The notes beneath the pieces are model-generated. The model was given only the letters and a program-made list of their open reading frames with translations. It had not been told where the DNA came from and did no database searches. A stretch of 64,000 nt of DNA from Bin87 sp965220505 (lineage in GTDB: Bacteria > Chloroflexota > Dehalococcoidia > Lucifugimonadales > UBA3495). The stretch covers positions 744,001 through 808,000 of the forward strand of contig CBDCQE010000003.1 in assembly GCA_965220505.1 (NCBI GenBank), in the 5' to 3' direction. Below are positions 35,220 to 43,652 of the stretch, piece after piece. A program made the position numbers and the translations under genes. Numbering within the stretch: the stretch's first letter is position 1; each line of letters starts with the position of its first letter.

Positions 35220-36167
35220 CTACGTCTCGTCGCGCCCGAAGCGCAGGCGGGGGTCGGCGATCCGCAGGGCAATGTCGGCGGCCAAGTTGACCAGCAGCAC
35301 CACTACGGCGATGTAGGTTACAAACCCCTGCACCACGGGGTAGTCGCGGGTCAGGGCCGCCCCCACCATCAGCTGACCCAAGCCGGGCCAGGTGAAGATG
35401 GTCTCCACGATGACCGCGCCGCTGAGTAGGTAGCCCAGGCTTACGCCGGTGGCTCCGATGGCTGGCAGCAGCGCGTTGCGTAGGGCGTGCCCGAGGGCGA
35501 CGGATTGCTCAGACAGTCCCTTGGCCCGCGCCGTTCGGATGTAGTCCTGTCCCAGGGTTTCCAACATGCTGGCGCGGATCAGCCGCATCAGTTGGGCCAT
35601 GGGCGCAAGAGACAGCGCGATGGCCGGAAGCACAACGTGCGCCACCGAACCATAGCCCAGGGCCGGCAGCCACGACAGTTTCACCGCGAACAGGATGATC
35701 AATCCGTAGGCCAAAGCGTAGGAAGGAGCCGCCGCGCCCACCAGCGCCGCCAACCGCGCGACCGCATCCACCGGACTGCCCCGCCGCCGGGCGGACAGGA
35801 TGCCCATGGGCACGGCGACCAGCAGGGCCAGGGCCAGGGCGGCCGCCGTGAGGAGGGCGGTGGGGACGGTGCGGCGGGCCAGTTGGGCGGCCACCGGCTG
35901 TTCGGTGACGTAGGATCGCCCCATGTCGCCCGCCACGGCCCGCGACACCCAGCGAACGTATTGCATTGGCAACGGAGCGTCCAAGCCCAGCTCGACCCGC
36001 ATGGCCGCCACGGCCGCCGGGCTGGGCAACTGGCCGGGGTTGCGCTGGCGCAGCACGATCTCGGCCGGGTCTCCCGGCGCCAGGTTCAGCAATACAAAGC
36101 TGACCGCCGAGATGCCCAGGAGCAGCAGCGGCAGCGTGGCCAGCCGCCGGACCAGGTACGCTCCCAT
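35220..36167 (-). CDS. ABC transporter permease, DppB/NikB type
   Basis: 315 aa. The N-terminus YLVRRLATLPLLLLGISAVS is the DppB/NikB-family opening, followed by LAPGDPAEIVLRQ, and the EAA-like coupling loop reads TARAKGLSEQSVALGHALRN. Six membrane segments are likely. It forms the heterodimeric channel with the DppC/NikC-type permease downstream. Second gene of the operon that starts with the binding lipoprotein at 37942. Confidence 0.93.
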   Translation of the reverse strand: MGAYLVRRLATLPLLLLGISAVSFVLLNLAPGDPAEIVLRQRNPGQLPSPAAVAAMRVELGLDAPLPMQYVRWVSRAVAGDMGRSYVTEQPVAAQLARRTVPTALLTAAALALALLVAVPMGILSARRRGSPVDAVARLAALVGAAAPSYALAYGLIILFAVKLSWLPALGYGSVAHVVLPAIALSLAPMAQLMRLIRASMLETLGQDYIRTARAKGLSEQSVALGHALRNALLPAIGATGVSLGYLLSGAVIVETIFTWPGLGQLMVGAALTRDYPVVQGFVTYIAVVVLLVNLAADIALRIADPRLRFGRDET

Positions 36168-36208
36168 ACCTGCGGTGGTCTAAATCCACCCGGAAGAGCC
36201 GCAACGCA

Positions 36209-37942
36209 TCACTCGCTCAGCCCAATGCGGTGGTCGAAGAAATAAAGGCTGGATGGGTGGGGTTCGAAACCGGTGACCCGTTCACTGACGCCGTACACCA
36301 TGTACACATGCGCCACCGGCAGAAACGCGCTTTCTTCCGTAACCACCGCCAGGGCCTCGCAGGCTACCTGTTTCCGATCCTCCAGGTGCGACAGTGAGCC
36401 GGCGCGGGCGACGATGTCCACCAATCCGGAATTGTCGTAATGCCCGTAGTTGTTGGCTCCGCTGCCGCTGGCGTCGGCCCGGAGACCGGCGTACTTGCTG
36501 ACGTTAAGCACCGGGTCTCCGGCTTCGACCACGTTGTTGAACCACCCGAAGAGGTCCCAGGCCGGCTCCTTGACCACGGACCATTCGGTGATGAGCACCT
36601 CGGCCTTGATGCCGACGTCAGCAAGCATCGCCTGTGCGGCTTCGGCCATGATGGGCAACTGGAACCGCTGGGGGTAGCCGCCGATGACGATCTCCAGGGG
36701 TTGGCCGTCCTTGTCAACGATGCCATCGCCGTCGCTGTCGCCGTAGCCGGCTTCGGCCAGCAGGGCGCGGGCCTGCTCAGGATCATAGCCCGGGGCGTTG
36801 ACGCCCGGGCAGGATACCAGCGCTTCCGGCAGCAGGAGTTCCGCATACGAACCGGTGCCTTGGGGAGCGACCAGCCCGGCGATGCTTTCCCGGTCGATGG
36901 CTTGGTCCACGGCCCGGCGCACCAGCGGGTCGGCCAGCGTCCCGCGCTCGAAATTCACCCACCACATGACGACGGAGGTACCGATGCCCGCGGTGCTACT
37001 GTGAATCCCCGGCTGGGCGTTGATGGTCTGGGCTCCTTCCGGCGATATGTTGATGGCTACGTCAATGTCACCGGCCTGCAGCGCCAGTTCCCGGCTGTTG
37101 GTGTCCGGAATGGCGATGTGTTCGATGCCGGCCAACGGGGGAGCGCCGCCCCAGTAATTGTCGTTGGCCACGCTGCTGAGGCGTTCTTTCTGGATGTACT
37201 CGGTGGGAATGTAGGGGCCGGTCAGCGCGCCGGCGGCAATGAAATTGCCCTCTCCGGCGGCGTCGGCGGCCGCCGCGTCGGTGATGGCGACGGCAGGGCT
37301 GGTCAACAGACCCGGCAGCGTGGGTTGCGGTTCTGTGGTGGTAACGGTGATGGTTTGGTTTCCTTTGACGGTCACGGTGTCAATGGTCAATGTTTCAGCC
37401 GACGCCGGCGACAATCGGATGGTCCTCTCCAGGGAAGCCTTGACCGCTTGAGCGTCCATCACGGTTCCATTGTGGAACTTGACATCCGACCGAAGCTCGA
37501 TTTCCCAGGTCAATGGGTCCACTTGCGTGGCGGCAGTCGCCAGCCATGGTTCGGGACTGAGGGTGGTCGCTGACAGCCGGAACAGGTTCTCCGACATTCC
37601 CGATTGGTTGGCTACCCAACCGCTCTCCACCGGGTCCAGCGGACTGTCCAGCCAAATGACGCCCGCCGTCAGTGTGGGTCGGTCCACAGCGGTCGCAGCC
37701 GCCGGCTCGGACGTTTGTTGCGCGGGAGACGATGACGCCGCAGACTGAGCCGGAGTGGCGGTCGCGACCGCCTGCTGAGGAACAGCCGCCGCCGGGGCGG
37801 TTGCCTCGGGCGCGCTGCCCGCCGCCGGCGGGGCCGGCTCGCTGGTCGCGGCGGGAGACCCGCAGGCCACCGCCAACAGGAACATCAGGCCCAAGCCGAT
37901 TGGCAATGCAATTCTGAAACTGTTCGACAGTACGTTAGGCAT
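36209..37942 (-). CDS. ABC transporter substrate-binding lipoprotein, SBP_bac_5 (DppA/NikA type)
   Basis: 577 aa. The signal peptide ends in LAVAC with the lipidated Cys27, then a long Ala/Pro/Thr/Ser spacer to about residue 75. The family 5 fold follows: WELDLRSDVKFHNG-type segment (WEIELRSDVKFHNGTVMDA) and a LVRRAVDQAIDRESI block. The family binds peptides, nickel or other metal chelates. ATG 37942 is preferred to 37963 because GGAGGA lies 6 bases upstream. The leader of about 220 bases carries a terminator-like hairpin and a cobalamin riboswitch, which points to a B12-related ligand such as cobalt or a corrinoid precursor; this is inference from regulation. Confidence 0.92.
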   Translation of the reverse strand: MPNVLSNSFRIALPIGLGLMFLLAVACGSPAATSEPAPPAAGSAPEATAPAAAVPQQAVATATPAQSAASSSPAQQTSEPAAATAVDRPTLTAGVIWLDSPLDPVESGWVANQSGMSENLFRLSATTLSPEPWLATAATQVDPLTWEIELRSDVKFHNGTVMDAQAVKASLERTIRLSPASAETLTIDTVTVKGNQTITVTTTEPQPTLPGLLTSPAVAITDAAAADAAGEGNFIAAGALTGPYIPTEYIQKERLSSVANDNYWGGAPPLAGIEHIAIPDTNSRELALQAGDIDVAINISPEGAQTINAQPGIHSSTAGIGTSVVMWWVNFERGTLADPLVRRAVDQAIDRESIAGLVAPQGTGSYAELLLPEALVSCPGVNAPGYDPEQARALLAEAGYGDSDGDGIVDKDGQPLEIVIGGYPQRFQLPIMAEAAQAMLADVGIKAEVLITEWSVVKEPAWDLFGWFNNVVEAGDPVLNVSKYAGLRADASGSGANNYGHYDNSGLVDIVARAGSLSHLEDRKQVACEALAVVTEESAFLPVAHVYMVYGVSERVTGFEPHPSSLYFFDHRIGLSE

Positions 37943-38050
37943 CTTAGTCCTCCACGACGTCATGTGGTTTTCCGATGAACACTACCGCTCAAGCAAGTTC
38001 CAACTTCGCAGGACCAGCGGCGCGGGGACGCTGTCCACGTTGGGGCAGCA

Positions 38051-38085
38051 AAAGACCCCGTCCGCACTGGGTGAACGGGGCTCGT
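38051..38085 (-). terminator. Intrinsic terminator between the cobalamin riboswitch and the ABC operon
   Basis: On the reverse strand CCCCGT (38081-38076) pairs with ACGGGG (38062-38057) and is followed by TCTTTT. Placed after the aptamer and about 110 bases before the first gene, it fits the expression platform of a transcription-terminating riboswitch. Confidence 0.6.
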
Positions 38086-38164
38086 TTTCGGGCGTCCTGT
38101 TGGGCTGTTGCGGATTCGCAACCTGCCAACAGATCTGCTTCACTCGTTCCGCGAAGTGCAGCTA

Positions 38165-38390
38165 GAGTACCCCTGATGGCAGGCTTCCTGGCTGATGGCT
38201 TATAGCGACGCGTCTCCACCTTCCCATCCGCTGGGGCGGACAGTGGTTTTCATCGGCATCCTTTCTGGCAGGATGCCGCAGGAAGCGCGTCTCACCAATT
38301 ACAGTGGCGCGACCGCACCGGATTTTCACCGGATTTCCTTTTGTCCCGCGCTTTCCGACCGAGTGCCAACCGGCGTCGGCTATAGGTTGG
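38165..38390 (-). ncRNA. Cobalamin (B12) riboswitch
   Basis: Read on the reverse strand, the conserved aptamer blocks occur in the right order: GGTGAAAATCC (38330-38320), GCCACTGTAA around 38307-38299, CCACTG, GGGAAGGTGG (38225-38216) and the B12 box AGCCAGGAAGCCTGCCAT (38193-38176). These are the hallmark sequences of the adenosylcobalamin aptamer. It would switch off the Nik/Opp-type ABC operon when cobalamin is plentiful. End coordinates are approximate to about 15 bases. Confidence 0.93.
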
Positions 38391-38484
38391 AGCGACGGGC
38401 CACCAACAGGCGTTTGTTGGAGGGTTCAATTGTTAACGGCTCCAAGTTAGCACGACGGCATCGGGCAGTCAACTTGGCGGATCC

Positions 38485-38647
38485 CTCACGCGTGCCTGGT
38501 TTGCGGCGGGGGAACGTCAGAAGCAGGATTTGCTGGATTTCAGGATTTGCCGGATTGGTTGGTTAGCGCACTGGCGTCGGCATCCTGAAAATCCGATAAT
38601 CCTGGAAATCCTGCTTCTGACGAACTCCCGAAAGTGGTACGCGTGAG
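38485..38647. repeat. MITE-like element with CTCACGCGTRCC ends (copy B1)
   Basis: Outer inverted ends CTCACGCGTGCC (38485-38496) and GGTACGCGTGAG (38636-38647) enclose a 108-bp palindrome (38515-38622) that begins CGTCAGAAGCAGGATTTGC and ends AATCCTGCTTCTGACG. No coding capacity. The inner palindrome recurs at 55701-55810; the outer ends recur at 40991-41263. Confidence 0.8.
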
Positions 38648-38661
38648 CGTGACAGGGAAGC

Positions 38662-39429
38662 TCAGGAAATTTCGATGCCCACGGGGCAGTGATCGGATCC
38701 CATCACGTCGGGCAGTATGAAGGCATCGGTCAGGTTGGACGCGAAATCGCTGTCGGTGAAGAAATAGTCGATGCGCCAGCCCACGTTCCGATCCCGCGCT
38801 CGAGTCACCTGGTTCCACCAGCTGTAGTTGTGCGGTTCTTGGTTGAACCGGCGAAAGGTGTCGATGTAGCCGTGTTCCAGGAAGGTGTCCATCCAGGCCC
38901 GTTCCTCCGGGAGAAAGCCGGAAATCTTCGCGTTTTCCTTGGGCCGGGCAAGGTCGATTTCCTTGTGGGCGGTATTTACGTCGCCGCACACGATCACACT
39001 GCGCCCTTCCCGTCGCAGCTTATCCACGTAATCCAGGAAGGCATCGTAGAACTCCATTTTGTAACGCAGACGTTCGGCGGATTGCTTGCCGTTAGGGAAA
39101 TAGATGCCCAGGAACACGAAATCGTCGAAGTCGGCGACGATGGTGCGCCCCTCACTGTCGAACCGCTCAACACCCAGGCCGAAGCTGACGCTGCGGGGTT
39201 CATGCCCTTCGCGGGTGTAGAGGCCCACGCCGCTGTAACCCTTGCGCTCCGGAGTGGTGAACCAGTTGGAATAGCCCTCCACCTGCTTCAGGGCGGTGGG
39301 CAACTGGGACTCGTGAGCCTTGGTTTCCTGGAGGCACAGCACGTCGGGCTGCTCTTCCTGAAACCACTCAAGAAATCCCTTCTTGTGAACTGCCCGGATG
39401 CCGTTGACGTTCCACGAAATCAGTCTCAT
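38662..39429 (-). CDS. xthA: Exodeoxyribonuclease III
   Basis: 255 aa, the usual length of ExoIII/AP endonucleases. It acts in base-excision repair by cleaving abasic sites and removing 3' blocking groups. Motifs in order: ISWNVNGIRA with the metal-linked Asn7, the LQET Glu, RIDYFFTDSD, GDVNTAH with the catalytic Asp and Asn, and the terminal SDHCPVG His. All active-site residues are present. No operon partner; a repeat element lies just upstream of the riboswitch side and a second repeat lies on the other side. Confidence 0.95.
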   Translation of the reverse strand: MRLISWNVNGIRAVHKKGFLEWFQEEQPDVLCLQETKAHESQLPTALKQVEGYSNWFTTPERKGYSGVGLYTREGHEPRSVSFGLGVERFDSEGRTIVADFDDFVFLGIYFPNGKQSAERLRYKMEFYDAFLDYVDKLRREGRSVIVCGDVNTAHKEIDLARPKENAKISGFLPEERAWMDTFLEHGYIDTFRRFNQEPHNYSWWNQVTRARDRNVGWRIDYFFTDSDFASNLTDAFILPDVMGSDHCPVGIEIS

Positions 39430-39556
39430 GCTCTGCCCTCAGTCATACCCTCCCCGGAAGGAGAGGGGGGAATGCCCTCCGTGCCCGATTCTAGCACAGG
39501 CAGTGGGCCGCATTAGAAGGCGGCCAGGAGCCGTAAGTGTTCAGAATTCTGGAGGT

Positions 39557-39671
39557 TGTCATTGCGAGGCGCTTGCGTCGTGGCAATCTCGACGCCGTAG
39601 CAGCAATGTCTGCTGCCCCAACGGACTCCCCTACGCCAACGAGATTGCCGCGCTGCGCTCGCAATGACGCA
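39557..39671. repeat. Palindromic repeat with TGTCATTGCGAG ends
   Basis: TGTCATTGCGAGGCGCTTGC near the left end and GCGCTCGCAATGACGCA at the right end form an imperfect inverted repeat, with GGCAATCTC and GAGATTGCC as inner arms. It is a REP-like intergenic element upstream of the aminotransferase gene. Confidence 0.75.
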
Positions 39672-39768
39672 ACCGGATAATCGAAAGCCCAGCCGGCATT
39701 CCCGGGCGTGTGGCCCGTTAGCGGCGGGGTTGCTAAACTGCGCTGCCAGAACAGGAAAGAGGTGAACC

Positions 39769-40944
39769 ATGACCAGGGCTCCCGCGACGCGCATCCAACG
39801 AGTTCAACCCCCGGCCACCCTGGCCGCCGGCGAAAAAGCCCGGCAACTGGCCCGGCAGGGTCATGACGTGATTGACCTGGGTCAGTCCAGTCCGCACCAC
39901 ATGACCCCGCAGCACATCATTGACGCCGGGATCCAGGCCCTGAACGCAGGGCTTACCAACATCAGCTCGTCCCGCGGGCTCCCCGAGTTGCGCCAGGCCA
40001 TGTCCGCGAAGCTGGCCGCCCACAATGGCCGCGCCGTTGATCCCGACGGCGATATCCTGGTTACTCCCGGCAGCAAGATGGGGCTGTATGAGGCCATAAA
40101 CGCCTACATCGAGGGGGGAGACGAAGTGCTGGTGCTTGAGCCCACGTGGGTCAGCTTCAGCCAGCAGGTGGAGATGGCTGAGGGTGTGCCCGTAGCCGTG
40201 CCACTCAGCGAAGAGGAGGAGTACCACATCAGCTACGAGCAGTTGAAGGAGTACGTCACCTCGCGTACCAGGATGATTGTCGTTAACAACCCCAACAATC
40301 CCACGGGCCGGGTTTACACCGAGGAAGAATTGGCAGCCGTAGCGCGTTTGGCCCGGGAGCAGGACCTGCTGGTCATTTGCGATGAGACCTACGAGTATTT
40401 CCTATACGATTCCAACCGGCACGTTACCATCGCGAACTTGGAGGGTATGGCGGAACGAACGTTGACCAGCTACACCTTCACCAAGGCCTATTCGATGTCC
40501 GGCTGGCGGCTGGGCTGCATCGTGGCTCAGTCAAACCTGCTGGAGCCACTGCTGAAGATCCAGGAGCAGACGGCCAGTTTTGTCTCCCCCTTTGTGCAGA
40601 TGGCCGGGGTGGCCGCCCTCCAGGGCCCCCAGGATCACCTGCCCAGGTGGCGGGAGGATTGCGATGAGCTGCGCGCGCGCTGCGTTAGCCGGCTGTCCCA
40701 GGTTCCCGGCGTGCACTGTCCGCTGCCCGAGGGGGCCACTTTCCTGTTCCCCCGCTACTCGGCAGATGTGTCATCGACGGAGTTGGCCGGGCTGTTGGTG
40801 GACCGGGAAGGAGTGGTGGTAACCCCCGGCATCGGCTTTGGCGAAAGCGGGGAAGGACACTTCCGTGTTGCCCTGATGCGGTCTCCCGCTGACCGAGTTG
40901 TGGAAGGTGTGGAACGCATAGCGCGAGTCCTGGAAACTCTCTAG
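39769..40944 (+). CDS. Class I/II pyridoxal-phosphate aminotransferase
   Basis: 391 aa, fold type I, aspartate-aminotransferase subgroup. Visible features are the VTPGSKMGLYEAI cofactor-phosphate region, NNPNNPTGRVY with the substrate-binding Asn, DETYEYFLYD with the cofactor-binding Asp, and the Schiff-base K239 in TFTKAYSMSGWRLG. A Gly/Arg C-terminal FRVALMRS contains the substrate carboxylate Arg. ATG 39769 follows AGAGGTGA. It stands alone, so the amino donor cannot be assigned; aspartate or an aromatic amino acid is likely from family. Confidence 0.92.
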   Translation: MTRAPATRIQRVQPPATLAAGEKARQLARQGHDVIDLGQSSPHHMTPQHIIDAGIQALNAGLTNISSSRGLPELRQAMSAKLAAHNGRAVDPDGDILVTPGSKMGLYEAINAYIEGGDEVLVLEPTWVSFSQQVEMAEGVPVAVPLSEEEEYHISYEQLKEYVTSRTRMIVVNNPNNPTGRVYTEEELAAVARLAREQDLLVICDETYEYFLYDSNRHVTIANLEGMAERTLTSYTFTKAYSMSGWRLGCIVAQSNLLEPLLKIQEQTASFVSPFVQMAGVAALQGPQDHLPRWREDCDELRARCVSRLSQVPGVHCPLPEGATFLFPRYSADVSSTELAGLLVDREGVVVTPGIGFGESGEGHFRVALMRSPADRVVEGVERIARVLETL

Positions 40945-40990
40945 CCGGCTTTGCTCTTTCGGGTCAGCCGGCCTCCCAATGGTAGGCGGC

Positions 40991-41263
40991 CTCACGCGTA
41001 CCCGCTTTGCGGAGGATTAACAATTTGCATGGGTAAACAGGATGAACGGGTTGGTTAAGTTGGATGATGGGAACCGGCTCGCTTTCGGAAACCAGGCTGT
41101 AGTCATAGCTGAACGCTACCTTTTCTGTCGCTTTGCTGCCATTGGGACGCCTCTGCTGCCTGGTTCGAGCGTGAACCGCTATAGCGCGGCGCATCAATCA
41201 AATCTTGTCCATCCTGTGCATCCATGCAAATTCCCCAATCTCGCCAAACTGGGTACGCGTGAG
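40991..41263. repeat. MITE-like element with CTCACGCGTACC ends (copy A3)
   Basis: Perfect 12-bp inverted ends CTCACGCGTACC (40991-41002) and GGTACGCGTGAG (41252-41263). Inside are the same GCATGG...CCATGC arms as repeats A1 and A2 but around a different centre with no supported ORF. It links the A and B repeat families, because its outer ends match element B1. It ends 52 bases before the MFS gene. Confidence 0.85.
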
Positions 41264-41275
41264 GGGAGACGGCTC

Positions 41276-41310
41276 CTTGTCCCCATGGCGGCGGTCTGAT
41301 ACAAGTGTCA
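41276..41310 (+). promoter_or_regulatory. Duplicated promoter or operator, copy upstream of MFS gene
   Basis: 35 bases nearly the same as the reverse complement of 44480-44514. Conserved parts are CTTGTCCC and GGCGGTCTGATACAAGTGTCA-type sequence, the latter containing the near-palindrome TGATACAAGTGTCA. The parts that differ lie between them, as expected for a promoter spacer: TTGTCC, 15 bases, GATACA. The MFS start is only 5 bases beyond and has no ribosome site, so a leaderless mRNA is possible. Confidence 0.5.
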
Positions 41311-41315
41311 GGCGC

Positions 41316-42647
41316 ATGGCGTCCTCAATCTCGGCTCTTTTCAACTGGCGTCCCAACACGCCCTTCTACTACGGTTGGCTGGTGCTCGGCCTGTCGGGCG
41401 CCGGAGCGTTCGTGGCCACGGCGCCGGCGGGCGTGGTGTTGGGGGGAGTGCAGACCTACATCATTGACGACACCGGTTGGGCACGAACCCACATCGGCTT
41501 GGCTGCAAGCTGCGGGGTGGGGCTATCGGGTGTATTCGCGCCCTTCGCAGGACGCATGGCGGACCGGTACGGCCCCCGGTGGCTGATGCCCATCGGAGCG
41601 ATTGTCCTGGGCTTGTCCATGCTGGCAATCGCCGAAGTGACCAACTCATGGCAATTCATGATCGCGGCGATCATCGGGCGAGCCATCAGTCAACCCTTCC
41701 TCATCGGCGTGGTGCCGCGGACGATGGCGGTCAATTTCTTCAACCGGCGCCGCAACATCGCGCTGGCCCTGACGGGCATCTATCGTCCCATCAGCGGCGC
41801 GCTGATCGTCCAGGCGTTTTCCGTGATCACGGTGCTCGCCGACTGGCGGATGGCCTTCCGGCTGATGGGGGTTTTGAGCCTGTTCGTGGCCATTCCCATG
41901 ATCGTTATCATGCGCCGGCGTCCGGAGGACATCGGGATGCTGCCCGACGGCGCTCGGGCGACCGTTGCGACCGCACAGTCAGGTAGCCCAGCGTCGGCAC
42001 GGGCCGGCCACGGGCCGAGCGCGCGCCCCGGCAGCGAAGAGGTGAGCTGGACGTCCCGTGAGGCGATGCGAACGAAGGCATTCTGGATAGTGTCGGTGGT
42101 CGCCTTCCTGAACGTCAGCGGCAGCTCCGGACTGGGGTTCAGCCTGGTGCCCTACCTGCATGAGTTCGCTGGATTGACCACGCCGCAGGCGGCCGGGGTC
42201 CTCAGCGTCAGCACGTTCCTGGCGCTGAGCAGCCTGGTGTGGGGACAGGTGGCGGGAAAGCTGACGCCGCGCTGGTGCATCGTCGCCGCCATGGCGGTGT
42301 CAACGCTGGCGACGTTGGCGCTGCTGGAGGTCAACTCGCTGGCGGCGGCCTACGCCTACGGGGTGTTCTGGGGACTGTTCCACAGCGCGCTGGAGGTGCT
42401 GATGTACATGGTCCTGGCGGACTATTTCGGCCGCAATTCCTACGGCGCCATCGCCGGCGCCATGCGCCCCTTCGAGGCCGGCGGGTTGGGACTGGGACAG
42501 ATCGTGGGACCCGTGGTGTACGACCTCACGGGCAGCTATACCATCCTGATCCTTTTCTCGGCGGCGGCGCAGGCCTCGGGGATGATCCTGATGGCGGTGG
42601 CGCGACGCCCGGAGCGTCGGGCGCCGCTGGCCGCGGAAGCGGCGTAG
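41316..42647 (+). CDS. MFS transporter
   Basis: 443 aa with about twelve hydrophobic segments in two halves. After the first helices the sequence GLSGVFAPFAGRMADRYGPR carries the MFS signature loop between helices 2 and 3 (GRMADRYGPR). A charged central loop around residues 205-240 separates the halves. The family resemblance is to the oxalate/formate-antiporter-like and monocarboxylate group; substrate unknown. ATG 41316 is the only start consistent with the membrane topology, but no ribosome site precedes it. A promoter-like motif sits immediately upstream. Confidence 0.88.
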   Translation: MASSISALFNWRPNTPFYYGWLVLGLSGAGAFVATAPAGVVLGGVQTYIIDDTGWARTHIGLAASCGVGLSGVFAPFAGRMADRYGPRWLMPIGAIVLGLSMLAIAEVTNSWQFMIAAIIGRAISQPFLIGVVPRTMAVNFFNRRRNIALALTGIYRPISGALIVQAFSVITVLADWRMAFRLMGVLSLFVAIPMIVIMRRRPEDIGMLPDGARATVATAQSGSPASARAGHGPSARPGSEEVSWTSREAMRTKAFWIVSVVAFLNVSGSSGLGFSLVPYLHEFAGLTTPQAAGVLSVSTFLALSSLVWGQVAGKLTPRWCIVAAMAVSTLATLALLEVNSLAAAYAYGVFWGLFHSALEVLMYMVLADYFGRNSYGAIAGAMRPFEAGGLGLGQIVGPVVYDLTGSYTILILFSAAAQASGMILMAVARRPERRAPLAAEAA

Positions 42648-42755
42648 GCTGAGCCGGACCGCCGCCTGCTGATCCACGGCCGCGCGGTTCCGGTCGCCTT
42701 GGGCTGCGCAATCCTGTTGAGTGGTGCGACCGCCGCACTATGTTCGGGCCCGTCC

Positions 42756-43568
42756 CTACTCGGCGGTGTCGCTTGTGGGCGGAATCGCTGCGCTCGACCC
42801 CGCGTATCGGGTCATGAAGCCTCTGATGGCGTTGAAGTACTGCTGGAAGCCCACGTACATCAGGTCATTGTGGCCCGCGCCCGGTATGATCTCCAGGTGC
42901 TTGTGGGCAGTCTCCAGCTTGTTGAACATGTCCACCGCGTCGGCCAACGGCGCCGATTCGTCCCACTGGCCGTGGATCACCAGCGCGGGAATGTCGATGG
43001 CAAAGAACTTGGCCTGGTAATCGTCCTCCAGCGCCTGCGTCACCTCCGGCGCCAAGCCCTGGGCAACGCGCCCCAGGTTGGGCCGCCCGCTCTCGATGAT
43101 GACGCCGTTGATCCGGTCTCCGGCGGCTATCGCAAGCTCACCGGCGGAGTGGCGACCCATGGATCGCCCCATGACGTACAGCGGACCCGTGAACCGCAGC
43201 GTCCGCATCGTATCCTGCAACCAGTCCAGCACTTCGTGTGCGTCCGACAGTATGGCGTTGAAGCTCGGCGACCCGCTGGACGCCCCGAAGCCCCGGTAGT
43301 CGGCGACGAAAAAGTTCGCGCCGATTTGGTTGTAGTGGGGCGCGATCTCGTCGTAACGAGCGACGTTCTCGCCGCCGCCGTAGAAAAACAGCACGGTGGG
43401 GTTTTCCCGTCCCACCGCAAAGAAACGGCACGACAGCGTAGTACCGTCAGCCAGGGTCACCCCGTAGTCCACCGCTCCGGGAGGCGTGTCCGTCCAGCCC
43501 CGCAATGGATGAAAAGATCGGGCCGACGTATCGGGGTTGTCCAGCACGGAGTAATCAACGGCGGCCAT
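42756..43568 (-). CDS. Alpha/beta hydrolase (serine hydrolase)
   Basis: 270 aa. The nucleophile elbow is GRSMG (in LYVMGRSMGRHS), the acid is probably in HGQWDESAPL and the His in GAGHNDLMY, giving a full Ser-Asp-His set. The FFYGGGENVARYD segment forms the oxyanion region. The start ATG 43568 has GGAGGG 6 bases upstream and is preferred to 43598. The protein has no signal peptide and its substrate is unknown; an esterase or peptidase role fits the family. Convergent with the MFS gene. Confidence 0.88.
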   Translation of the reverse strand: MAAVDYSVLDNPDTSARSFHPLRGWTDTPPGAVDYGVTLADGTTLSCRFFAVGRENPTVLFFYGGGENVARYDEIAPHYNQIGANFFVADYRGFGASSGSPSFNAILSDAHEVLDWLQDTMRTLRFTGPLYVMGRSMGRHSAGELAIAAGDRINGVIIESGRPNLGRVAQGLAPEVTQALEDDYQAKFFAIDIPALVIHGQWDESAPLADAVDMFNKLETAHKHLEIIPGAGHNDLMYVGFQQYFNAIRGFMTRYAGSSAAIPPTSDTAE

Positions 43569-43652
43569 GGCGGTCCCTCCAGCGGTGATGAGACACATTC
43601 TATCTATTGTTGCGCAGGTCTCGGGAACAACGTCGGCGGGGCCTCTCCTGCC

